A DNA stretch of 64,000 nt from Apostichopus japonicus (GCF_037975245.1 NC_092569.1:14333501-14397500), one strand, 5' to 3'; shown: positions 11,795-63,689, counted from the first letter of the stretch. Numbers and translations are program-made. The notes: generated by a model from the letters alone, not told the origin.

Positions 11795-11928
11795 ATTACA
11801 CGAATGGGGCCGGTGGAGAGGAATTACAATTCAATGGGATGCAGAAGAAGAGATCATTGGATTACATAATTCTAGTCCCGTGTGTATTTATTGTGGCATT
11901 CGCACTAGGGCGAACTTCATCGTCTTAA
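11795..11928 (+). CDS. Candidate 3'-terminal exon with a membrane segment
   Basis: A good acceptor (pyrimidine-rich, ending TACAG at 11790-11794) precedes a frame that, if entered one base into a codon, reads TNGAGGEELQFNGMQKKR and then a hydrophobic stretch DYIILVPCVFIVAFALG before a stop at 11926. A basic patch followed by about 16 hydrophobic residues at the very C-terminus would suit a C-terminal membrane anchor. No upstream exon was identified with confidence and I recognise no family. Another frame over the same bases is open for longer, so this reading is only one option. Confidence 0.2.
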
Positions 11929-13371
11929 GTATCCGCCAACGCTCAACCACACAGCTCCGACTGACATATAGTAAATTTGGTTTAACGTACCAACCGGTGG
12001 GATTATGTATTTACATGTAGTCAACTTGCTCTTCGCTGAAAAGAAGGCGCTATGTTTCAGAAGTTAAAAGTGAACAAACCTCTGATGAAAAAAAGGATAT
12101 AGGTTCCACCATGGGCTTAACGAGGTCAGGACTTCAATCACCTCTAAGAGAATGAAAAGGTCGAAAAACTTCAGAAAATTGATCAGCATTATAACTGATA
12201 TGTTAGTAACATTCTGTGGTGTGTCGTTTTTATAGCATTTTAACTGCAACAAAATTAGCAGCAGTGAACATGAAGCAACACCTGCAATGCTAATACAGAA
12301 TTTTCTCACCATAATGAACGTGACTGTGTAAATGTCTGTCAACAAACCCATCCCTGCTTGGTAACTGTTATCAAGACAATGCTGCATACAGTCCCTATTA
12401 GGCGATTTACTGCAGTAATAAAACAAGTGCAGCAATGAGAAATTTGCTTTGATTGGCAATATTTCTTAGCAGTTTGTCCATAATTTTGTGTGCGAAAAAT
12501 ATAAGACACAAGTGGGATAACGGTGTCAGTTCCTTTTCTCATATATCTTTTTCTCCTTGCCTAATGCTCCTATTCAGCAGACATACTTTGTTACAAAGTT
12601 AGAATGTTTTAAAATTTTGTTTTGAAAAAAAAAAACATTATGATAAATGTATTTATTTTATATTTTTGAAGCGGACACTCCTAAGAATTACACGATTTCA
12701 CCATGACAACCTACTGGAAGAGCCAGTTTCGCGAAAAAACACGAAGCTACAGTTATTTTCCATCCAAAATCCTATTAGCAGTAGTACTAGGCCTAAGCAT
12801 GTCGTTAGGCATATCCATACAGCAAGTCAAGTCGGTATCAAAAAATCAACCAAGCAACCTGCTCTAGAGAGGCAGAAGTCCAGGCTCAAGAAAACCAGTC
12901 AACAGTAGGGAAGGGTTGCTGATATGCATTTTTTTATACTTTTAATGTAAAATTTAAGTATTCAGTTGCATATAAATTTTGAAACTGAGATCACGATACT
13001 TTACAAGCAAGATACTGCCTGTCAAACCATAGCAAAGCCTAGTTAATGATTTGTTGTTGTTTATGTTTATCACTTTCCTATTTTTGTTTTTATTCATTTG
13101 ATCTTTTTCTTTCATTTCTTACTTTGTTTTATTTATTTGACAATGATGAATAATTACATTTGTAGATTGAGGATTTCATCAAATTTTCACTTTTATTGCT
13201 TACTGCTACAGGACAACAGTTTGTGGTCAGGTGGCCCTGTGTGACCTTTCTCTTTAAAACCTGTCTTTAAAAACGATTTATGAATATTCAATGATCAACT
13301 TTTGTTTGATTGGTTTAAGGTGGTCATGCGTGAGTTTCCATACACTTAAATATGGGGTGTTTTCTTAAAAA

Positions 13372-13440
13372 TATGGGATGAATTATTTTAGGAATTATGG
13401 GATGTATTTTAGGAATTATGGGATGGAATGAATAGGGTAT
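13372..13440 (+). repeat. Short direct repeats, ~21-bp unit
   Basis: Three degenerate copies of a unit reading about ATTTTAGGAATTATGGGATG in tandem. Confidence 0.5.
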
Positions 13441-15176
13441 GATAGTAGGGGACAAAGTTAAAGGAAGATACTATAAGCCAAGTTGGCATAGTAAGAGGAG
13501 AACAGAGGAAGGATAAGTTGAGATGGTTGTTCACAAGATCAAGATAATTTCTTATAATAACAACAGTGTTAGAGGAGAGGACCCTGTTTTCCTATAAGTT
13601 CAGTCGATTTCTTATAAGACGTATAACAGCTCTTGTTTAAGTGCCCTCATTGCTTTAAATACACGATTCATGTGCATAGTAGACCCATTGTTTTGCCTTA
13701 ATATGTTTATTTTTTTTGTGTGAGCTTTCCGCCTTTTCAAGTTGTCCCCACGATCTCAGAGTAAACCGACCTTACCCTCATGGGAAGGTGCTACTTGTAA
13801 TTTTCCAAACCTAAAAATATAGTTTTGCCCGGTCACTGTGTTTTTGGCGGGCTAAACCATAGGTTTTTTAGCATCTAGTCTCAAGATAAATGGCTGTTTG
13901 GGATGTATTATGAAAATCACTTCATAAAACTCTTGTTGAAGATTGGAATGCGTGCTTTAAAAAGAGACTATTACCATCACCAGAAATGTAACAAAATTTG
14001 AAAAAATGGATGTTTAATGTGTATGACTTTTATCAATCAAATAAGAAACATGACAAAGAAATAAATTATTTTCTTCATTGTTTATAATTCATTCATTTTT
14101 ATGTAGTTTCTTGTATAATATACAGACATGGGGTTTTCACCAATCAATTTTTATACAAATGAAATAACGTGAATATTCCTTTCATGGGAACATTACAAAA
14201 GTAAAGCTATCAAATCTGAATGCCATTTATGCGATGCTTTATGCAGACGATATTTGTCCATGTGTCGACAAGCGGTAATTAGTCCAGTTCTGGGTACTGG
14301 AACCCCACATACTCAGCTGAAGGGAAGCACTCCCCAATCTTTGTAACTGCACAAGCAGAAATGGACAAGATACCCCAACACCACTGACTAGTTGCCTTTA
14401 AGCTACATATCTGTAACGCCTGTCAGAAAGTAAAAAAAGGAAATAATAAAATATAAGTAACTGCATCATAACAAAACACTGAATCAAGCCCATTGAACTG
14501 AATGTTTCCAATAGGCATTGAACCGAAATCTGCATATAAGATTTGGAAGCAAAACAATACATTGTGAAACAATTAATCCATTATTGGGCAAATGGATTGT
14601 AAACTCAAAAGGGAGTGTTTCACTATTTTACAGGATTTATTTCTAACTTCTTTGTAGAGTTTTTCAAACACTCCCCCACAAAGGTGCAGACACTGAAGAG
14701 TGTGGAAATGACCCATTTTCTCTGCATTTTCATGTATACAAATGCTATTCCCTTTTCAAGGTGCAGGTAGGTACTGTATTCAGTTGATGAGTCGATCTTG
14801 CAAGGTCTTTCTGTTAGCATTGCAGTACAATTCTCACAGGTGCAACTGCAAATTGAAGTTAATTGAAGTAAACATAAATGGCATAGAAAAAATGGCTTTA
14901 ATGTAGTTCACACGACACCAAATATGAGACCATTTTTTAACTGCATCAACAAGTTTTGAAAGACTGGTTAGGAATAGACAATAATTGGCACTGTATGTAA
15001 TATGTTTATTGGTTTGTACCACACTCCAATACAAAATGTAGGCCTTAGATTGGGAAAGAACTGAAAGTCATTTTTTCAAAAGACGTCATAAATTCTTTTG
15101 TACCCAATTCTGTTTCTGTGAGGGCTGTTAGATAAGTTTCTTTTGTTTCATAATCTTGTTTATATATGTATATATG

Positions 15177-15324
<148 letters not shown>

Positions 15325-15739
15325 AATTCAGTATTCCTATTTTCTGCTGGAAATGGTAAGCGCACCGTAACTAGATGATGTAGAAAATATTGAGTGCAGA
15401 AATTTCCAGTATGAGCCTAGCCTAGGGCTAGTGTTAGATTTGTTAATTTTGCACTGTGAAATTACTGTTATATTTTACCTGAACTAATTTTCGTATCCGT
15501 TTATTTCCTATCAAGATAATGCTTTGTCCTATGATAATTTCATTGAATATGCGCTAATCTACATCAAACAGAACTTGTACGTTGTATGGTAGATGTATTA
15601 CTAGATGTAGTACTACACTCAAGAAAATGAAGTGTTAAATTTGAATCGTAAAGTGTTGAATTTAAGACCCCACCCTGTTTGGATTAGGGACAACACCCAC
15701 CGGGTTAAATTAACACTTCAGAATGGTAACATAATATAA

Positions 15740-16145
15740 CACTTTGAGTGTTGCCTTAACAACACCCAAACAAGTGTCAAAATAACACTTCCTGGTGTTG
15801 AAGGTACACTACAGGGAGTAAAATTAACACCATAAAGTCTTCATTTGTTAGAACTCCTGGGTGTCAACATGACCCTTCAAGGAGTAAAATTAACACAATA
15901 AAGTGTTCATTTGTTAAAACTTCTGGGTGTCAACATGACACTTCATGAAGTAAAATTAACACCATAAAGTGTTCATTTGTTAGCACTTCTGGGTGTCAAA
16001 ATTGCACTTCAGGGAGTATAATTAACACTCTAGTGCTCATTTTTTGGCCTTCTGAGTGTCAAAGTTCTGTTTCAGTGAGTAGAATTACCACCATATAGTG
16101 TTCATTTGTCATCTGTGTCAAGATGATACTTAATGGACTCTCAAC
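15740..16145 (+). repeat. 66-bp tandem repeat, about six copies
   Basis: The motif GAGTAAAATTAACACCATAA recurs at 15816, 15882, 15948, 16014 and (diverged) 16077, giving steps of 66, 66, 66 and 63. Each unit also contains AGTGTTCATTTGTTA and a CTTCTGGGTGTCAA block. The AGTGTT/AACAC words are the same as those in the terminal inverted repeats of the surrounding element. Confidence 0.9.
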
Positions 16146-16576
16146 ACAAAATAGTGCTCTCTCGTTTAAACTTCTGGATGTATATTTAACTGCTGGTTTG
16201 TAAAGTTTTACATGTTTATTATGTAACGCAAATACAATACTGTTATGTAAAATGTTGCCAGAAAAGTTTACATCGCACCCGTTTAGTAATTATTTTATAC
16301 AGGTTTTAGGTTAATTATTACCTAGTAATTAGGTAAACAATATGGATGCATGTTTGAATCGCTCACAGCAGAAAGTTACATTTAAGAGAGAGCAAACAGC
16401 AATGACAACACAAACAGTTCAGAATGTGGAATTTCCAGCAATTAAACACCCTACTACCTTCCTACTCCAGAGGTCCATTTATTATATCCCATTAAATGTA
16501 AAACGAACAATTTAGGCTATAAAAGTATTGTCTTGTGGAATTAAGTCAACTTAAAAGTGCCAACATTTTCATTTGC

Positions 16577-16940
16577 TACAGTGCAGTTACTTGGTCTTTA
16601 TTTTTTCGCACATGCCTTTTGGTATTCCAGATTAAACACAAAGAAACAACTCTTCCCAAAGTCAATTTCAAATAAGCAACAACTTTAGAAAAATTCTGAT
16701 CCATGGGATGAGAAAACATGGAATGCTGTGTATGATGACTGCTACACTACAGTGACTATGTCTTTGTTGTTGGCAAATGCCTTTTGGTATTCCAGATTAA
16801 ACACAAGAAACAACTCTTCCCAAAGTCAATTTCAAATAAGCAACAACTTTAGATATATGCTGATCCGTGAGATGAGGAAACATGGAGTTCTGTCTATGAC
16901 AACTGCTAAACTGCAGTAATTTTGTCTTTTTTGTCGGCAC
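16577..16940 (+). repeat. 165-bp tandem duplication with a partial third copy
   Basis: TGCCTTTTGGTATTCCAGAT begins at 16613 and again at 16778. The two copies match over most of their length, and a partial third begins at the ACTGCAGTAATTTTGTC near 16911. The duplication lies just 3' of, and slightly overlapping, the last SAM-like exon, whose stop codon (16906-16908) is inside the second copy. Confidence 0.85.
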
Positions 16941-18258
16941 GGTGAGCATAAAAATCTCGAATCTGGTTGCGTTTCACACCACCAGGCAACTTGTAGACAA
17001 CTTTTTGGAAAAATTCCCAGGCACCGAGACTTGCAATTTGGTATAATTCAGATTTAACACGTAGAATAATTTGAAGCAAACATCAATGGCTTCATAAATG
17101 TCCTCTGGGGTAGGGCATGTCTCTGGATGATCACAAATGACTGCTTGGGTGTATTTTGCTTCCTCCAAGTAACACATATTGCGGAGGTCTTTCTGAAATC
17201 TTTTGCAAATAGAATTCCAAGTTGTTGCTTCCTAAGTAACAACAACGAAAAGAAAAGAAAATTCCCATCATAATGAAGTTGTGTTAAAACCTTCTTGGAG
17301 CATAAGCAGTTTTTTACATGCACTCCTCACAAAACATGAACATTCCTAAAGAAAATGCCCACAATTTAATCAGTTGTGATTCTAACTTCTTCAAGTACGT
17401 TTGAATCTAGAAAGCCATATGGGCTATAGTGATTACTTGTCAAAACAGGAACTTGCATTAAACTTTCATCAGACATGGTAGGCAACTTTTATAACCAATG
17501 CATCATGTTAACAATGCTTAAAACAATGCTCACTCCCACTGTATGCAATTGTGTAGATTGCTATGAATTATAACAGCTAGATCACTTCCATAATATAGCT
17601 AAATTATAGTTGGGCCTAGGTCTAAAAGTATCACCAATCCACATCAGCTTCGGCCTACTTGCTACAACTTGCAAGCTAAAATGGCAATCAGTGGTAATTA
17701 TATATTGCATTACATGAATATATGTTTATCCCTTATTGAACATAGTACCAGCGTAACTATAGGCCCATGCCCGATGCTATTTAAAATGCATTGTCTTGAA
17801 ATAGCCTAAGTATACCCTACTAGTACTAGGCCTATTACTACTTAAAAAAGTGACTCGCAGGGTAAACGAAGTTACGGTTAACGCACAAAAAGGAATAGAA
17901 TGCACTAGATTACAATAAAGGCCTAGACCAAAGTCCTCCGTCCGTCCGAAGGCAATTCCGTTTAATGTTTACTTGTATGTAGGCTACACTGATTCGTTGA
18001 CAATTATGAGTTGACTATGACAAACAGCAGCTAGCCTATTATATTAACTTATAGTATGACTTTAACGTTAGGTCTACGTAACGCAAGCGATTCAAATGCA
18101 TTCGTCTACCCAGCTTAGTCGTGGGTCTCTAAGCATATCTCGTTCTTGTCACGTACGCTCACATAATATCAAAACATACCTTCGAATTTTTCAATCAATT
18201 CTTCCAGGCCCCAGTCTCCTATAACGTCATTTTCATGCCATTGTAGCTCGTTATCGCA
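16906..18258 (-). pseudogene. Broken SAM-domain-like gene inside the 3.0-kb element
   Basis: Three minus-strand pieces look like exons of a multicopy family found in fish and invertebrates. Exon A (18258-18180) reads WGLEELIEKFEG, which resembles the first helix of a SAM domain (protein interaction), and ends at a strong donor G|GTATGT. Piece B (17476-17366) is an ATG-led frame containing LTSNHYSPYGFLDSNVLEE. Exon C (17231-16906) follows an acceptor TTACTTAG and reads DIYEAIDVCFKLFYVLNLNY, then continues after a frame break near 17050 with AWEFFQKVVYKLPGG and AHRADKKDKITAV to a TAG at 16906. The break and missing middle exons indicate a decayed copy. Its position wholly inside an element with terminal inverted repeats suggests it moved with it. 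Function is unknown, and the family assignment rests on resemblance only. Confidence 0.45.
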
Positions 18259-18728
18259 CACTGAGTACGTAACGTTTTGTGGCTTGAACGTACATATGGC
18301 TGTGGTTACTATAGTACATTTAGTAACGATAAATGTCGACAAACTGGTACAAGTATTGCTAGGTACGGTAAATGGGTGTTCACGGTACGGTGGTACCGTT
18401 TAAACACTTAACTTGCACTAAGAATCCAGCTGACGGGAGGTTTGACCAATCAGAATGCTCGAACTGAAAGTACACTTTCTGCAGGTGTTAAAAAATCCAC
18501 GCTACATAAATTATGTAACCCTACTCAGGGTCAGAGTAACCCTTCAGGTGTAGGGTGAACGGTTACACCTGGAAAGTGTTAAAATTCAACACTCCATTTT
18601 TTTTTTGCGTGTAGTAGTAGTCTCTAGTAGTTGCGCGAATTGAACGGAACGACTAGATAAGAGGTTATGATCTTTTTTCATAAGATGCATATAAATGTGG
18701 AACATTTAAACCAAATACATTAAATCAT

Positions 18729-18960
18729 GTACTGACTATTCGTTTACGTCAATTTGGAGCCTATCATCGTCAGGAACTGCCGGAGCTTCGTTTCCCAAAT
18801 CTTCTTCTGCACCACCTCTCGCAACTGCCACTGGCTCGAATTGGTATGATTGCAAACCAAATGCTTCTTCTCGCTATTTTCGCTTTCACCAAAAACTCGA
18901 CGAAGAGCAAGACAGGCGCAATTCTATTTCCTTTGAATTATCGTCAGAACTTTGAGACAT
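18729..18960 (-). pseudogene. P2X7-like multicopy family, first-exon relic
   Basis: An ATG at 18960 opens a Ser/Asp-rich frame (MSQSSDDNSKEIELRL). Two in-frame stops follow near 18870 and 18858, where a one-base shift would give a Glu/Ser-rich stretch. The frame then continues EEAFGLQSYQFEPVAVARGG, a Glu/Ala-rich stretch and DDDRLQID, ending near a possible donor GAC|GTAAAC. An acidic leader followed by a Y-x-FEP box is what I associate with the P2X7-like intracellular-domain genes that are duplicated in many invertebrates. The cysteine-rich domain that should follow was not found in the window. The 3.0-kb element ends only about 115 bases away. Confidence 0.35.
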
Positions 18961-20440
18961 TTCTGATCAATTTTGTGCTTCATTTTGTTATTGATTTCAA
19001 GTTGATGAAAACGCGTTAACACAAGCTTCACAGTGAAGCACACAGTACACAATGATATCAGCGTAGCGTCGTTCATGCAATGACGTCACGAGGCTTATCG
19101 CTGCAAAATTTGTTTTTCTCACTTCCGGGTTCAGAGTGCGTTATAGTTCGTTATTTCATTTCATATTTTCTACACGAAAATAACGGTTTTTTATAAAAAA
19201 AAAGATATATATTTTTCTATGAAATGGTCCAAATATTTCATTTCAATGAGTGACATATGACCGTGTCATGACCTCTTTAAGAGTGCGGCACTTACTCATA
19301 GACCAAATCGAGCCTTTAGTTCATATACCAACAGCCTAGCAGTTGAAATGCTGTTAACGTTTCTTCATATCATTGCAAGTACAGGTACTTCCATTTAACA
19401 ATTTTATATGTAACTTATCATACTGAAATGATATTTATTCATAGGCGAGTACGACAGTTATTACAAATCATGCAATAACGAATATGTCCTATGTCCTACG
19501 AATGGTATGTCCTATAGTGAACAGTTCATTTACCAATCGCCCAGTTCTTTACATAAAATGTGTTGTTTTTATCTTTTAGCGTCACTGTAACAGTATTATT
19601 GTAGATGAGGTAATAGCTTGTAGAGAGGAGATACCATATCACTTTATGGTACTCATGAGCTATTGGCTAAAATACTATTGCAAGCTATCTGCAACAATAC
19701 CATTATAATACTCATGACCAGAATTTGGTTCAGAATGAAGGAGTAATTGGTGTATTTCGTAAAACCAATTACCTTTAGCGGTTGTAAACAAACTTCAATG
19801 TATTAAATACATAATCTCAACAGAGAAAAGCCTTAAAATACGTTTATTAGCCGGTGACATTTCTACTGAATCACTAAATGTAAAGCATTTTATAAACATT
19901 TAACGTCTGAAGCAATGCAAGATCATCTGATGCATTCATCCCAAATCCTATTAAAGCTAAATTTAAGCATAGCATAGCATTTATATTTGACGTCCGTTTT
20001 CATTCGAATGGAAAAATTATTCGTTTCTAAATGTTTGAGTTATATATTAGTAGAGCAAAACATACAAATTGGTTGCCGTGGAAGTACATTTCGATATGTT
20101 TCTTGTATAAGTTAAACTTTAGCAACCAGTTTAGCTTTGCTAGAAATGTTAAGCTTTTGAAACATAAGTTATTTACCACTAAATTTATGCGGTTATATAT
20201 CTCCAAAAGGTTACATATATATATGTTAAAGCATAACATGTTAACTTACACTGTAATTAATTTATTTTGACACAAGAGTCAGTTTAGCTTGGTTTTACGG
20301 AAATGTCAATGAAAAGCAAAAAGTTGCCGCCTTGTTGTGGTTTAAATCACATTATTCATTCCTATAAAAGGCTTAATGCTGACATACTGCTACGTGTTAA
20401 CTTGTAATAACCAACATAATATGCTTTTCATGAATTGCAG
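18961..20440. other. Non-coding stretch upstream of the 20.4-kb exon
   Basis: It contains a CRE-like palindrome TGACGTCA near 19080 but no recognised gene. Frames at 20027-20270 on both strands overlap each other and show no motif. Part of it may be an intron of the gene ending at 20816. Confidence 0.4.
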
Positions 20441-20816
20441 GGTACCACAACCAAGGTTCAGACCTCGAAAAACTATCCCTACTATGTTTACATCCAAGAT
20501 TACGCAGACGAGCCAGGGAGACACAATTTAATTTTGGGTAGTAATAGGCCAGGGGATTTCCTTCTGTACACAAGCAGACAGAAAGTGCATGGCACGCTGT
20601 TTGAAGTACAGCATTACAACTTCAAGTACAGCAAAAAAAAAACCTACTGAAACCATCTCTGGAGTACTAGTACGGAATAAATGGCACGATGACACTGGCG
20701 GATATGCCGGACTGATGGCAGGTGGTTCAGGACAAGACTGTGTTGTGGTTAAAATAACCTCACAGAAAAGTCGGAGTTTACATTTTTCCTTTTCTGTCTA
20801 TGGTCGAAACACTTGA
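20441..20816 (+). CDS. Terminal exon of an unrecognised gene, one-base break in an A run
   Basis: An acceptor (GAATTGCAG at 20432-20440) leads into a frame in phase 0 that reads NYPYYVYIQDYADEPGRH, then NRPGDFLLYTSRQKVHGTLF, and stops at 20648 just after a run of ten A bases (20633-20642). In the next frame the peptide carries on convincingly (NKWHDDTGGYAGLMAGG, then a segment ending FSFSVYGRN) to a stop at 20814. One A too many in the run explains the switch. It may be a real disabling mutation or a homopolymer sequencing error. The peptide is Tyr/Gly-rich with alternating hydrophobic residues, suggesting a beta-sandwich-like C-terminal domain, but I recognise no family. Upstream exons were not identified. 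Confidence 0.45.
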
Positions 20817-21267
20817 CGCATGTTCATGCTGTTATATAAATTGGTTCAAATAACCAATGAAAATCAGGTTAGCTAATATTAAATTAATCATGTACTAAAT
20901 ATATTGTATAACAACTTAGAATTACTTAAACTAACAAATGTGTGAAATTTAATCGGTTTAATATCTGTAAAGTATTTCTTTCAAAATGCATATCTCGTGG
21001 CCATGTTTTATTAATTTGTATCTCATAATCAGAACTTTGACATAAATAAAGTAGATATTGCTATTCAAGTGATACAATTCACACACGAGGCAGATTTTAA
21101 TCATAGGCATACTTTTAAGGGCTCAAGATGAATTAGCGTGAAATTCACGAAAGTTCATTCATTGATTCAATGTCTTTTGGGTATTAAAATAAAAATTGTC
21201 GAGGCAAAGTGACAGAGCTTGCTTCATGTTTTTCCACGATTGCCATCGCAATAAGATGTATACGTTT

Positions 21268-21296
21268 AACCAGGGAGTTGTTATGCCTCCCTGGTT
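21268..21296. repeat. 10-bp-stem hairpin
   Basis: AACCAGGGAG (21268-21277) and CTCCCTGGTT (21287-21296) are perfect inverted repeats around a 9-base loop. Confidence 0.8.
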
Positions 21297-21388
21297 TAAC
21301 GAAGCACTTTTTGTTTACAATGTATCAAATATATCTTTACCTCACATTTGTAAATCGTAACATGATGTAAGGGAAAACAAAGTTGCTT

Positions 21389-21420
21389 TTATTTTTGTCC
21401 AACTGCTTGGACAAAAATAA
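21389..21420. repeat. Perfect 14-bp hairpin, 4-base loop
   Basis: TTATTTTTGTCCAA and TTGGACAAAAATAA are exact reverse complements separated by CTGC. A further TTATTTGTCCAAGG follows at about 21431. No gene is adjacent that would make it a terminator or a histone-type signal. Confidence 0.85.
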
Positions 21421-23891
21421 GATCATTGGATTATTTGTCCAAGGAACAAAGAATCATCATTTAATTAAACCATAGAGACAAATACATGTTATAAATAGTA
21501 GAAGCAGCGGTTATGAAAACCCTATCAACGCTCAACGAGGATAAGATTCTTAACATGACTGTAGTATTTGCATGATTGTAATTGTTTAAAGGATGCTTGC
21601 CAGATTTGTTTAAATCAACATTTAAAGTACAGTCGTTTAGCAATGTAACTTGCACTATTACGGTACTATTATTCTAGCATGCAAAGTACTCATTATTTCA
21701 TGCTTCCGTTGCTAGGATTACTAAACAGTGTGTTTTGTCTGATTGTCTTGGCTCTACTCGTGATCTACTACGAATTCGAAGTTTTGGGAGGGACACAACC
21801 AATGTGATATGTAATGATATATTTTGCTAGGTTTGGAGATTATCCGTGGATGTCAGAATTGGCACGATTGACGATTGCTTAAATGGCTAGGACATTGATT
21901 AGTTTCGAAGATTTATTAACAGTTATATGTAGAGTTGCTATTAGGCCTATGTCTAAGATTAATATATATTACCCAAGTGTTTGCAAAGTCATGTTCACAT
22001 GCATGGGTGACCTATAGGACGACACTGAATATAAATGTGTACTACAGATCGGACCATATTAAACAAAGCTTAGCAAGAAGCATCAACTCATTACTTTTAA
22101 AGACAATTTTTCATAGCTTTTTCGATAAACTGTACATGTATAAAGACAATATTGTTAATTCTCTCAGGATATTACAAGTTTTTTGGGCAGTATAATGGGC
22201 AGTATAACATATCAGATTGGTATGAGTGGCTGAACTGAAGTATGCGAGTGTTCACTGAGTAAGAGGAACTAACCTTTCATAAAGGTATCATGTACGTACA
22301 AGCATGCATACAGTTATTGCCGAAATTGCCGTGAACGCTCTTGTATCATTGTTTGTAAGCGCGCACAGGAAACCAAAGTTCAGACTATTTCTCTATATAG
22401 TTATACTAAGCTTATAATACTTAATTGTGTCAAGCAAAAGACCGTGTTGGTTGCGCCCTTCATGTAACAGTTAAATGTTAGTGTACACAGCATCTCAGTA
22501 ATGTAACTATTTTATGAAGTCTAAAAAATGAACCGAATTGCTATTAATGAACAGACTGAATTTAATGATCTCTCCAAAGTCAGAAACGATACTTGTTTTG
22601 TTTTTTTCAATCACGGTTGTTTTGGACCGATTTTGAACTTTAAGTATCATTTATAACCATGCTTGGTTGATTGGGGATACAAGTTTATTCGACATTATCC
22701 CAACACCATTAATGCTGGAAGATGTTGTAGCTCTAGGCTTTTCTTTCCTTAAGTTTTAATTTTCGTCACAGAATTCTAACCATCACATCGGGTTCTTCTG
22801 TTTTGTTTTGTTTTTTGGAGGGAGCGGGAATGTTTAAAATTTGGTTGCCACTATTTTGCGCAACCATAATTTTGTTATAGATACTAATGCTAGAGCTTTT
22901 ATACACATTTTCATAACATATCAGTATGCAAATTTAAGAAGCAAAATGTACTAATATAAAAAGGAGTATTAATCAATATATTTGCATTTTCATATTGGTT
23001 TTTTTATTTCTTAATATTATTGTCTTCCCATAATACTCTCAATATATCATATAGTATTCAAATAGCGCCACCTAATCGCTCTACGCATGCGGTTGTAGTG
23101 CAGCTCCTTATATTATCGTATACAGTAAGCGCCATCTGTTCATCTGGAATAGCCAGTTTAAGTGATAGACGATGTAAGACTCATGGTCTGTTTCCTTCGA
23201 GCAGTTAGTTAAACTCATGAGATTACAAAAGGAACATCGAATCTTAAAGGCGGATTAGTAGTAACAGTATACAAAGAAGTTGGTTTTTGTGTTAAGAGAA
23301 ACCGAGGAAAATAAAATTTTATTTTCTGTTCCGCGTGTTGGATGTCTTTTTCTTCAAAACGAGATTGGAGAGAATAAAGTTGTCACAGTATTGTGTTCTT
23401 TTCCTCTGTCCGAAAATAATTTGAAGCGATTTGAGATGAAGTCAGTTTGACATTTTACAAGTTACAAGAATCATCTTTCAGTGGTGGTCACGTATTGCCA
23501 TACTCTTGTTATAATTAGTTCTGCAAAAGAGAAAGAAAACCAATTGTCTATATTTTTCAACGGATTTTCTCCGATACCTCAAATGGGATTCTCGATGTTT
23601 CTTCTTACTGAATAGAGAGCAATTTGGTGTTATACTTGTGTACAACAGCAGTACAGTAGCGTTTGATGCTTAATTAATTGACGTTCACAGTCTCTGACAT
23701 TTCATGGAATCCAATTGTTTTAATCGGCTAGTTAGAAGTGATCTGATCATAGTCAAATATCGTACCCCATCCATGAAATCAGTTACAGTATCGATCATTT
23801 AAAAGAAAATAATTGAATCAAAATTGAGGCCTCAGCGTCAGATTTGATTGCAATTACTTTTGACGGTGATTTCGCAACTTAAAAGATCCTT

Positions 23892-23899
23892 TATATATA
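23892..23899 (+). promoter_or_regulatory. Possible TATA box of TRPA1
   Basis: TATATATA stands 34-41 bases before the start codon. If used, the 5' leader would be only about ten bases, so an upstream non-coding exon is an equally good explanation. Confidence 0.25.
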
Positions 23900-23932
23900 G
23901 TTTTCCATTCTGCGAATCAGTCCGTAAAAAAT

Positions 23933-63689
<39,757 letters not shown>

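Larger units (their letters stand above)
9993..15176. other. Long stretch without a recognised gene
   Basis: It contains one candidate terminal exon (11795-11928, listed), an 80-codon Lys/Arg-rich frame at 12666-12908 with no recognised family, and a small direct repeat at 13372-13440. Minus-strand frames at 9958-10583 and 12064-12542 are hydrophobic but have no family resemblance. The rest is AT-rich and unassigned. Confidence 0.4.
15613..18614. mobile_element. 3.0-kb DNA element with inverted terminal repeats and 5-bp target duplication
   Basis: The left end (CTACACTCAAGAAAATGAAG onward) and the reverse complement of the right end (CTACACGCAAAAAAAAAATG, then GAGTGTTGAATTT) match over about 35 bases with a length difference in the A run. 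The same five bases, TAGTA, stand immediately outside each end (15608-15612 and 18615-18619), as expected of a transposition target duplication. Inside are 66-bp tandem repeats near the left end, a 165-bp duplication, and broken exons of a SAM-like gene on the minus strand. No transposase was recognised, so the superfamily is open. It may be a non-autonomous element that captured host gene exons, or the SAM-like gene may be its own cargo. Confidence 0.6.
20817..23932. other. Intergenic stretch upstream of TRPA1
   Basis: No gene recognised. It holds two short hairpins (listed) and AT-rich sequence. The region just before 23,933 is the likely TRPA1 promoter. Confidence 0.5.

Noticed and set aside
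12064-12542. Hydrophobic minus-strand frames of 131 and 67 codons
   Set aside because: No domain, no splice context, overlapping each other in different frames, and typical of AT-rich DNA.
12666-12908. 80-codon Lys/Arg-rich frame
   Set aside because: Composition is not impossible for a protein, but there is no family resemblance and no start or splice support.
10650-13872. Weakly inverted GGGCTAAAAAAC words that might be transposon ends
   Set aside because: The match is about ten bases in A-rich sequence and has no target duplication.
14220-14400. Open stretch reading GYWNPTYSAEGKHSPIFV
   Set aside because: Suggestive composition only; interrupted upstream by a stop and matching no family I know.
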